This document shows, piece by piece, positions 42,827 to 49,732 of a stretch of 64,000 nt of DNA. The number at the start of each line of letters is the position of its first letter. Positions within the stretch are counted from its first letter, which is position 1. Position numbers and translations under genes: made by a program. Under the pieces are notes generated by a model. That model was not told the origin of the DNA and made no database searches. It saw nothing but the letters and a program-made list of their open reading frames with translations. Source of the DNA: Lichenicoccus sp965277665 (GTDB lineage: Bacteria > Pseudomonadota > Alphaproteobacteria > Acetobacterales > Acetobacteraceae); contig NZ_OZ255835.1 of NCBI RefSeq assembly GCF_965277665.1, positions 2,418,001-2,482,000 on the forward strand. The letters run 5' to 3'.

Positions 42827-42847
42827 GACGGCCTCTGAGCCGGAGGT

Positions 42848-43846
42848 TCAGTCGCCGACGGTCACCACGATCTTGCCGACCTGCTCGTTGGATTCCAGGT
42901 AGCGGTGCGCCGCCACGATCTCGTCGAAGCGGAAGAAGCGGGCGATCACCGGCTTGAACCGGGCCGCGGCGAGGCCGTCGAGCACGAAGCGCTTGCCGGC
43001 CTCCAGACGCGCGGGGTCCCGGCTGATCTCGAACAGCGTATAGCCGCGCATCGTCAGGCCCTTGCCCAAGGCTGCGAACAGCGGGAACGGCGTCGGATCC
43101 GGGCTCAGCGCGCCGTACTCGAACAGGATGCCACCCGGGGCCAGCGCCGCCGCCAGCTTTTCCACCGTCGGGCCGCCGACCGGATCGAACGCGATCCGGG
43201 CCCCCTTGCCGTTCGTGAGCCGGTTCACCTCGGCGATGAGGTCCTGCTCGCCGGTGCGGATGACCGGCACGCCGGGCACCGCCTGCTCGAGTGCCGCCTG
43301 CTTGGCGCCGCTGCGGGTGAGCGCGATCGGCTTGGCGCCGGCGGCGGCGCAGATCTGGATGGCGGCAAGTCCGACACTGCTCGACGCGGCTGGGACCAGC
43401 ACGGCGTCGCCCGCGCGCAGCTCGGCAATATCCACCAGCGCGCCCCAGGCGGTCAGGTACTGCATCCAGCAGGCGGCGGCGTCGGTGAAGCTCAGGCTGT
43501 CTGGATGCGCCACCACGGCGTGCACCGGCGTGATCACCTCCTCGCCGTACATGCCGTATTGTGCCATCGAAAAGGCCGGAATCGTGCTGACCGCCTGTCC
43601 GGGCGCAAACCCGGTGACGCCGGGTCCGATTGCATCGACCACGCCGGCGGCCTCGTAGCCCAGGCCCGAAGGCAGTTGCGGGGCCTCGAGATACTGGCCG
43701 GCGCGGAACATCGCTTCCGCCCGGTTGAGGCCGATGGCGCGCACCCGGATGCGCACCTCGCCTTCGCCCGGAGCGCGGGACGGCAGGTCCTCGATCCGCA
43801 GGACCTCCGGGGCGCCGGTTTCATGGAAGCGGACAAGGCGGGGCAT
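42848..43846 (-). CDS. Zinc-free quinone oxidoreductase-like alcohol dehydrogenase
   Basis: 332 residues of the MDR superfamily. VRFHETGAPEVLRIEDLPSR, IRVRAIGLNRAEAMFRAGQY and LPSGLGYEAAGVVDAIGPGV are the catalytic domain. VLVPAASSSVGLAAIQICAAAGA is the NADPH-binding fold. There is no zinc ligand set, so it is a quinone oxidoreductase (zeta-crystallin-like) type. AAGGAG lies 6 bases upstream of the ATG. It is divergent from the pirin gene. Confidence 0.9.
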   Translation of the reverse strand: MPRLVRFHETGAPEVLRIEDLPSRAPGEGEVRIRVRAIGLNRAEAMFRAGQYLEAPQLPSGLGYEAAGVVDAIGPGVTGFAPGQAVSTIPAFSMAQYGMYGEEVITPVHAVVAHPDSLSFTDAAACWMQYLTAWGALVDIAELRAGDAVLVPAASSSVGLAAIQICAAAGAKPIALTRSGAKQAALEQAVPGVPVIRTGEQDLIAEVNRLTNGKGARIAFDPVGGPTVEKLAAALAPGGILFEYGALSPDPTPFPLFAALGKGLTMRGYTLFEISRDPARLEAGKRFVLDGLAAARFKPVIARFFRFDEIVAAHRYLESNEQVGKIVVTVGD

Positions 43847-44026
43847 GGCGATCTCCTTCGATGAGCGTGCCGGTTCTCGCGCCGGCTCCCGCAACCGCGC
43901 AACGCCTGCAGGCCGCCTATCGGATCACGAGCGGGTGCTTCACGCAGCGGTGCTCGACCAGGGCGCCGGTTTCCACGGCCTCGGTCGAGCCCCATCTTAC
44001 CTGTCGTTGCACAGGAGGATGCCCAG

Positions 44027-44725
44027 ATGATCGAACACCGGCCGTTCACCGGTCTCGGCGGCGCCGACCATGGCTGGCTCAAGGCCCGGCACCATTTCTC
44101 GTTCGCGAGCTATGCGGACCCCGCGCGCATGGGCTGGGGCGCGATCCGGGTGTGGAACGACGACGAGATCGCACCGCAATCGGGCTTTCCGCCGCATCCG
44201 CATTCGGACATGGAGATCATCACCTATGTCCGCGACGGCGCCATCACCCACCAGGACAGCCTGGGCAACACGGGTCGCACCGAAGCCGGCGACGTGCAGG
44301 TGATGTCGGCCGGGTCCGGCGTGCGGCACGCGGAATACAACAGGGAGGACGCGACCACACGCCTCTTCCAGATCTGGATCCTGCCGGATCAGCGCGGCGG
44401 CGCGCCGTCCTGGGGGGCACGGCCGTTTCCGAAGACCGACCGCTCCGGCCGCTTCGTGACGCTGGCGAGCGGCTATGCCGACGATGCCGAGGCGTTGCCG
44501 ATCCGCGCCAGCGCCCGGGTCATGGGGGCAACCGTCAAGGCGGGAGAACGGGTGGCGCTCGACCTCGATCCGGCCCGGCACGTCTATCTGGTCACGGCAC
44601 GCGGCAGCGTCGAGATCGACGGCACCAGGATCGCAACCCGCGACGGGGCGGCGATCACCGGCAGCGAGAGGATCGAGATCGTGGGCGTCGAGGATGCCGA
44701 GATCGTGCTGGTGGACGCGGCCTGA
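44027..44725 (+). CDS. Pirin family protein
   Basis: 232 residues, a bicupin. The metal-binding motif FPPHPHSDMEIITYV carries the His residues. VMSAGSGVRHAEYN and RLFQIWILPDQRG are also conserved in the YhhW-like subgroup, which has quercetin 2,3-dioxygenase activity in E. coli. GGAGGATG precedes the ATG. The 180-base gap to the divergent oxidoreductase holds no clear gene and probably both promoters. Confidence 0.92.
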   Translation: MIEHRPFTGLGGADHGWLKARHHFSFASYADPARMGWGAIRVWNDDEIAPQSGFPPHPHSDMEIITYVRDGAITHQDSLGNTGRTEAGDVQVMSAGSGVRHAEYNREDATTRLFQIWILPDQRGGAPSWGARPFPKTDRSGRFVTLASGYADDAEALPIRASARVMGATVKAGERVALDLDPARHVYLVTARGSVEIDGTRIATRDGAAITGSERIEIVGVEDAEIVLVDAA

Positions 44726-44791
44726 GCCGGCCCGCTGACTTGTTGGGCAAATGCAACCGTCACGCCGCTGGGATGTTACCCTTCGGTCTCT

Positions 44792-44814
44792 CCACCACGA
44801 GCGACGCGTGGTGG
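44792..44814 (+). promoter_or_regulatory. Hairpin in the leader of the microprotein
   Basis: CCACCACG and CGTGGTGG form a perfect 8-bp stem around AGCGACG, ending 13 bases before GGAGGT of the microprotein. It could be a 5'UTR structure or an operator dyad. Confidence 0.45.
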
Positions 44815-44838
44815 CAACCCTGTGCCGGAGGTAACCCC

Positions 44839-44907
44839 ATGCTGATCGTTCTATGCCTGTTCCTACTTATCGTTCCCACGGTCGCTGTCGCCATACTCGG
44901 GAAATAG
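44839..44907 (+). CDS. 22-residue membrane microprotein
   Basis: The short frame encodes a peptide that is almost entirely hydrophobic (LIVLCLFLLIVPTVAVAIL) with a C-terminal Gly-Lys, so it should span the inner membrane once. A perfect GGAGGT lies 6 bases before the ATG, the strongest ribosome binding site in the region. After its stop, two more in-frame 15-base copies of the last four codons plus TAG follow. A terminator-like hairpin ends at 44980. The coding call rests on the Shine-Dalgarno sequence, composition and terminator. Confidence 0.6.
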   Translation: MLIVLCLFLLIVPTVAVAILGK

Positions 44908-44937
44908 GCTCTCGGGAAATAGGCACTCGGGAAGTAG
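44896..44937 (+). repeat. Tandem 15-base repeat carrying three in-frame stops
   Basis: CTCGGGAAATAG is followed by GCTCTCGGGAAATAG and GCACTCGGGAAGTAG. The unit is five codons, so each copy ends in TAG in the frame of the microprotein. Confidence 0.85.
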
Positions 44938-44947
44938 ATCCCGCCAG

Positions 44948-44980
44948 GCTGGCGCCCCGACCGAACGAGGCGCCAGCTTT
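44948..44980. terminator. Hairpin terminator, possibly bidirectional
   Basis: GCTGGCGCC and GGCGCCAGC form a 9-bp stem with a 12-base loop followed by TTT. It lies between the microprotein gene and the converging binding-protein gene and could serve both. Confidence 0.55.
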
Positions 44981-45000
44981 GGTGCAGCGCGGTCCCTGCG

Positions 45001-45933
45001 TCAGTGCTGGGTCCAGCCGGTATAGCTCGCCACCGTTGCCGCGGTGATCAGCTTCGGCGCCATCAGCGTCACCTTCCGGGCCGGCGGATGCCCGTTTGAG
45101 ATATCGACGGCCGTCTTGAGGGCGAGCTTGCCCATCGTATAGGGATCCTGCGACGCCGAGGCCTTGATCTGGCCGTGGCTCTCGATCGCCTGCACGATGT
45201 CAGGCGCGCCATCGACCGACGTGAACACGATCCCGTCGCGGTGCGTCTGCTTGGCGGCCAGGCTCGAGCCGATCGCCTGCGGATCATTGATGGTGAACAC
45301 GCCGGCGAGATCCGGATAGCGGATCAGGTAGCCCTGCATCACCGACATGCCGCCCTCGCGCGAGCCCTTGCCGTCCTGGTCGCTCGACAGCAGCTTGATG
45401 TCCGGCGACTTGGCCAGCGCCTGCTTGCAGCCCTTGACCCGATCGGTCACCGCCGACACCTGCGGCCCGTTCTGGATGATGACGTTGCCCTTGCCGCCGA
45501 TATCCCTGGACAGCTCCTCGCAGGAGATGCGTCCGGCGGCGACGTTGTCGGTCTCCACCGTGGCATCGGCGCCGGTGGCGGCCACGTCGGCGGCGACCAC
45601 CACGATGCCGGCCTTCTGCGCCCGCTTGATCGCCGGCAGGATCGCGTTCGGATCGACCGCGTTCAGCACGATCACGTTCACCCCCGAGGCGATGAAATTG
45701 TCGATCTGGGTGAACTGCTTGTTGAGGTCATAGTCGGCTGACACCGCGACCACGCGCGCGCCGGGATTGATCGCCTTGGCCTCGGCGGTGACGCCCTTGG
45801 TCAGGGCCACGAAATACGGGTTGCCGAGCGAGCCGAGCGTGACGCCGACGCTCTCGAACTTGGCGGCCATGGCGGGCTGCACGCCGGCGAGGCCGAGGGC
45901 AGCGGTCGCGGCGAGCAGAAGGGTCCGGGACAT
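45001..45933 (-). CDS. Sugar ABC transporter substrate-binding protein (RbsB-like)
   Basis: 310 residues. The signal peptide MSRTLLLAATAALGLAGVQPAMA ends in an Ala-X-Ala site. The mature part has VGVTLGSLGNPYFVALTKGV, VIVLNAVDPNAILPAIKRAQKAGIVVVAADVA in parts, and YPDLAGVFTINDPQAIGSSLA, the ribose-binding protein class. It is the last gene of the ATPase-permease-SBP transcript 48647-45001, with 58 bases between it and the permease. Confidence 0.92.
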   Translation of the reverse strand: MSRTLLLAATAALGLAGVQPAMAAKFESVGVTLGSLGNPYFVALTKGVTAEAKAINPGARVVAVSADYDLNKQFTQIDNFIASGVNVIVLNAVDPNAILPAIKRAQKAGIVVVAADVAATGADATVETDNVAAGRISCEELSRDIGGKGNVIIQNGPQVSAVTDRVKGCKQALAKSPDIKLLSSDQDGKGSREGGMSVMQGYLIRYPDLAGVFTINDPQAIGSSLAAKQTHRDGIVFTSVDGAPDIVQAIESHGQIKASASQDPYTMGKLALKTAVDISNGHPPARKVTLMAPKLITAATVASYTGWTQH

Positions 45934-45991
45934 GTTGTGTTCCTTGCAGTCGGTCGAAGGTTGAAGTGGAAACGCTATGATCGCGGCAGGG

Positions 45992-47062
45992 TCAGGTGCG
46001 CGCGCCGCCCTGCTGGCGGAAACGATCCAGCGCCACGGCACCGATGATCACCAGCCCCTTGACGATGAACTGCCAGATGTCAGAGACGCCGAGCAGGATC
46101 AAGCCGTTCGACAGCACCGCGATGATCAGCGCGCCGATCAGCGTGCCCCAGATCGAGCCGATGCCGCCGACGAACGACGTGCCGCCCAGGATCACCGCCG
46201 CGATCGCGTCGAGCTCGTACGACTGGCCGAGCTGCAGCCCGTTCGCAGCATAGAGCCGGGCCGACGACATCACCCCGCCGAGGCCGGCGAGCAGACCGGA
46301 CAGCGAATAGACGAACATCAGGATCAGCGGCACGTTGATGCCGGACAGCCGCGCTGCCGCCGGATTGCCGCCGACCGCATAGATGCGCACCCCGAGCACG
46401 GTGCGTTTCAGCACGTACCAGGAGGCCACGATCACCGCGACGGCGATGATCGCGAGCCACGGGATCGAGACGCCCGGCAGGATGGTCAGGCCGTCATTGC
46501 CGATCCAGGCATAGGACAGGTTCGGATTGAAGATGGTGTTGTCCGCCCCCATCAGGCGCGCCAGGCCGCGTACCGCGGTGAGCGAGCCCAGCGTCACGAT
46601 GAACGGCGGCAGCTTCCCGTAGGCGATCAGCGCACCGTTCAGGCCGCCGATGACCAGCCCGACCAGCAAACACACCGGCACCGCGAGGGCGCCCCCGATC
46701 GGCCACAGCGAGGCGATCAGCGCGCCCATGGCCGATGCCGCCAGGATCGAGCCGACCGACAAATCGATGCCGCCGGTGAGGATCACGAAGGTCATGCCGG
46801 CGGCCAGCACGCAGTTGATCGAGGCCTGCTGCGCCACGATGGACAGGTTCTGGCCGCTCAGGAAGCGATGGCCGCCGAACAGGTGAAAGCCGATCGCCAG
46901 CAGGATCAGCACCGGCAGCATGCCGGCGGCCTGCAGCGACGAGCGCAACCGGACCTGTTTCGCCGACAGCCCGGCGCCCCCGACGGGCGCATCCGTCGTG
47001 GCGGCGTTCGAGGCCGGCGGCGGCACCGCCTTGGTGGGGGTTTCGGTCTCGGTCGGCTGCAT
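45992..47062 (-). CDS. Sugar ABC transporter permease (RbsC-like)
   Basis: 356 residues with a cytoplasmic Pro/Thr-rich start of about 40 residues and about ten spans. CVLAAGMTFVILTGGIDLSVGSILA, GKLPPFIVTLGSLTAVRGLARL and YAVGGNPAAARLSGINVPL are RbsC signatures. ATG at 47062 is 10 bases downstream of the ATPase stop. Partner of the RbsA-like and RbsB-like genes on either side. Confidence 0.92.
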   Translation of the reverse strand: MQPTETETPTKAVPPPASNAATTDAPVGGAGLSAKQVRLRSSLQAAGMLPVLILLAIGFHLFGGHRFLSGQNLSIVAQQASINCVLAAGMTFVILTGGIDLSVGSILAASAMGALIASLWPIGGALAVPVCLLVGLVIGGLNGALIAYGKLPPFIVTLGSLTAVRGLARLMGADNTIFNPNLSYAWIGNDGLTILPGVSIPWLAIIAVAVIVASWYVLKRTVLGVRIYAVGGNPAAARLSGINVPLILMFVYSLSGLLAGLGGVMSSARLYAANGLQLGQSYELDAIAAVILGGTSFVGGIGSIWGTLIGALIIAVLSNGLILLGVSDIWQFIVKGLVIIGAVALDRFRQQGGART

Positions 47063-47072
47063 CGGCGTTGTC

Positions 47073-48647
47073 CTAGGCCGCTTCCATTCCGGCGGCATAT
47101 GCCATGATATTCTGCTGGGTGATCGCCTCGCCGCCCGCACCACCGACGCTGCCGACGATCGAGCCCTCGCGCATCACCAGCACCCGGTCGCAGATGCCGA
47201 CGATCTCGGGCAGCTCCGACGAGATCACCAGGATCGCGATCCCCTTGCGCGCGAGCTCGTCGATGATGCGGTAGATTTCTGATTTCGCGCCGACATCGAC
47301 GCCGCGTGTCGGCTCGTCCAGGATCAGCACCTTCGGCCCGGTCTCGAGCAGCCGGGCGAGCAGGATCTTCTGCTGGTTGCCGCCCGAGAGGCTGCCCACG
47401 GTGACCAGCGGACTGGCAGCGCGCACACGCAGGTTGCGGAACGCGTCGTTGGCGCGCTGGGCCGCCCGCTTCAGGTCGAGCGCCACGCCGCCCTTCGCGT
47501 CACGCGCGATCACGCCGAGATTGATGTTGGCGCCGCACGACATGTCGAGGAACAGGCCGAGCGCCTTGCGGTCCTCGGTGAGATACGCGATCCCCTGCTC
47601 CAGCGCCTCGGCCGGGCCGCTGACGGTGATCGGGGAGCCATCAAGCTTCACTTGACCACCCACCGCGCGGTCGGCGCCGAAGATCAGCCGCGCGAGTTCG
47701 GTGCGCCCGGCGCCGACCAGCCCCGCCAGCCCGAGCACCTCGCCGCGGTTGATCGAGAACGAGCATGGCTTCACCCGGCGCCCGCCATCGGTCAGGCCCT
47801 CGACCTCCAGCACCAGATGCGGGTGCACCACGTCCGGATCGTGCTCCTTGGTGTAGAAGCTCGACAGGTCGCGCCCGACCATCATGCGCACGATGGCTTC
47901 CGCGTTGATCTCGTGCCGTCCGAGGTCGCCGGCATAGCTGCCGTCGCGCAGCACGGTGACGCGGTCGGCGAGTTCGTACACCTCGGCCATGCGGTGGCTG
48001 ATATAGATGATCGCGATGCCCTCGGAGCGCAGCTGCTTGACCAGCCGGAACAGCCGGTCGGTCTCGCGCGAACTGAGCGCCGTAGTCGGCTCGTCGAGCA
48101 CCAGGATGCGCGACTTGCCATGCAGGGCGCGCGCGATCTCGACCATCTGCTGCTCGGCGATCGACAGCGTGCCGACCAGCGATCTGGGGTTGAAGGGAGC
48201 ACCGAGCCGTTCCAAGACCGGCGCGCACTCGGCCTCCATGGTGCGGCGGTCGATGCGCCCGCCGGCATGGCTGATCTCGTCGCCGAGATAGATGTTCTCG
48301 GCCACCGTGAGGTTCGGGGCGAGCGCCAGCTCCTGGTAGATGATTGCAATCCCAGCCCGCTTGGCCGAGTGCGGGCCGTCGATCTGTATCGGCTTGCCGT
48401 CGATCAGGATCTCGCCGCCGGGATCGGCGCGGTGCGCGCCGGACAGGATTTTCATCAGCGTGGACTTGCCGGCGCCGTTCTCGCCCATCAGCGCCATGAT
48501 CTCGCCACCCCAGGCCTTGAGCCTGACGTCGCGGAGTGCCTTCACCCCGGTGAAGGTCTTGGAGATGCCACGCATCTCGATGGCCGGCACCCCAGAAGCG
48601 GTGCCGGCTGGATCATAGCTGGACTGGTCCACGGTCGTGCTGTCCAC
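47073..48647 (-). CDS. Sugar ABC transporter ATP-binding protein (RbsA-like, two domains)
   Basis: 524 residues with two nucleotide-binding domains. Domain 1: Walker A GENGAGKSTLMKILSG, signature-like LSIAEQQMVEIARAL, Walker B ILVLDEPTTAL, switch ISHRMAEVY. Domain 2: degenerate P-loop GLVGAGRTELARLIF, intact signature LSGGNQQKILLARLL and ILDEPTRGVDVG, as usual for RbsA. GTG at 48647 has GGGAGGA 9 bases upstream. First gene of the operon, divergent from the short-chain dehydrogenase. Confidence 0.93.
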   Translation of the reverse strand: MDSTTVDQSSYDPAGTASGVPAIEMRGISKTFTGVKALRDVRLKAWGGEIMALMGENGAGKSTLMKILSGAHRADPGGEILIDGKPIQIDGPHSAKRAGIAIIYQELALAPNLTVAENIYLGDEISHAGGRIDRRTMEAECAPVLERLGAPFNPRSLVGTLSIAEQQMVEIARALHGKSRILVLDEPTTALSSRETDRLFRLVKQLRSEGIAIIYISHRMAEVYELADRVTVLRDGSYAGDLGRHEINAEAIVRMMVGRDLSSFYTKEHDPDVVHPHLVLEVEGLTDGGRRVKPCSFSINRGEVLGLAGLVGAGRTELARLIFGADRAVGGQVKLDGSPITVSGPAEALEQGIAYLTEDRKALGLFLDMSCGANINLGVIARDAKGGVALDLKRAAQRANDAFRNLRVRAASPLVTVGSLSGGNQQKILLARLLETGPKVLILDEPTRGVDVGAKSEIYRIIDELARKGIAILVISSELPEIVGICDRVLVMREGSIVGSVGGAGGEAITQQNIMAYAAGMEAA

Positions 48648-48768
48648 CGGCTCGCTCCTCCCGAGGAGCTTGTTTGTTCCACTTATTGAAGCCGCTGGGC
48701 GGGGCGGATGCAAGTGGGCGGCCGAACGCGGGTGATGGGTTGCGCACGCCGAATGCCAACCCATTATA

Positions 48769-48782
48769 CTACCGATCGGTAG
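48769..48782. promoter_or_regulatory. TetR-type operator palindrome
   Basis: CTACCGATCGGTAG is a perfect 14-base palindrome overlapping the end of a TATACT -10-like hexamer (48765-48770) and 16 bases upstream of the dehydrogenase ATG. Such CTACC-GGTAG dyads are typical TetR-family sites. No TetR gene is in this window. Confidence 0.65.
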
Positions 48783-48798
48783 ATTAAGGAGGACAGCT

Positions 48799-49542
48799 AT
48801 GGCTAAGCTTGATGGCAGGGTTGCGATCGTCACCGGGGCATCGAAGGGCATCGGGGCCGGCATTGCACTGCGGCTGGCGGCTGACGGCGCAAGCGTCGTC
48901 GTCAATTACTCACGGAGTGCGGACGCCGCGGAGCATCTCGTGACGACGATCAAGCGGGCCGGCGGGCATGCGACGGCCGTGCAGGCCGACATCTCGCAGC
49001 CGGACCAGATCAAGGTCCTGTTTGAGAAAACGACTGCCGCGTTCGGCCATGTCGACATTCTGGTCAACAATGCCGGCATCTACGAATTCGGCGACCTCGC
49101 CAGCATCACGCCAGACTCGATCGACCGGCAGTTCGCATTGAACGTCAAAGGCCTGATCCTCGCGACACAGGCGGCCGCACAGGCCTTCCCGGCGACGGGC
49201 GGCGTGGTGGTCAACATCTCGTCCGGCGCCGGCGTCACGCCGATCGCGCAGGCTCAGGCCTACAGTGCCACCAAGGGCGCGGTCGACAACCTGACGCGCT
49301 CGCTCGCCCTCGAACTCGGGCCTCGCAAGATCCGTGTTGTCGGCGTCGCCCCGGGTCTCACCGCAACGGAAGGCACCAGCGGCATGGGCGAGGAAGGTGC
49401 GGCTCCGTTCATCGCGCGCACGCCGCTCGGCCGCATCGGGCAGCCGGCCGATATCGCCGCAGCCGTCGCCTTCGCCGTGTCGGACGAGGGCGGCTGGATC
49501 ACCGGCGAGACGCTGCAGGTCGGTGGCGGCTTGCGGCTCTAG
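48799..49542 (+). CDS. Short-chain dehydrogenase/reductase
   Basis: 247 residues, classical SDR. Cofactor motif VTGASKGIGAGIAL, DILVNNAGIYEFGDL, catalytic Ser in VVNISSGAGV, Tyr-Lys in YSATKGAVDNLT, and C-terminal WITGETLQVGGGLRL. It resembles FabG-like 3-oxoacyl or aldehyde/ketone reductases induced under TetR control. AAGGAGG lies 7 bases upstream of the ATG. The stop codon TAG shares its G with the first base of the hairpin element at 49542. Confidence 0.92.
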   Translation: MAKLDGRVAIVTGASKGIGAGIALRLAADGASVVVNYSRSADAAEHLVTTIKRAGGHATAVQADISQPDQIKVLFEKTTAAFGHVDILVNNAGIYEFGDLASITPDSIDRQFALNVKGLILATQAAAQAFPATGGVVVNISSGAGVTPIAQAQAYSATKGAVDNLTRSLALELGPRKIRVVGVAPGLTATEGTSGMGEEGAAPFIARTPLGRIGQPADIAAAVAFAVSDEGGWITGETLQVGGGLRL

Positions 49543-49642
49543 AGCCTGATCGTCTCAGGCTGAACCAGCCTGAGACGTGAACCAGTCTATAGATCAATCT
49601 GGTAGAGCAAGTTTACCGGCTCAACTTGAGCCGGTCTTGCTC
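49542..49642. repeat. Double-hairpin element after the short-chain dehydrogenase
   Basis: Hairpin 1 begins GAGCCTGATC and contains the perfect 12-bp stem CGTCTCAGGCTG-AAC-CAGCCTGAGACG (49551-49577). Hairpin 2 (49605-49642) is GAGCAAG...ACCGGCTCAA-C-TTGAGCCGGT-CTTGCTC and is flanked by TA on both sides. The whole element is flanked by TA (49540-49541, 49643-49644), and the left TA plus its first G form the stop TAG of the gene before. The plan matches 37562-37661 with different sequence. Confidence 0.7.
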
Positions 49643-49732
49643 TAGCACGACAAGCCGGCGCGGTTTTGGGTGAGGGTGGTCAGGAGTTTGAACCGCCCTC
49701 ACCGTCCGGCCGCGCGCCGTCCGGGCGCGTTC

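Noticed and set aside
43847..44026. Additional gene between the oxidoreductase and pirin genes
   Set aside because: Open frames are present, but none has a ribosome binding site or any protein-like pattern. The space fits two divergent promoters.
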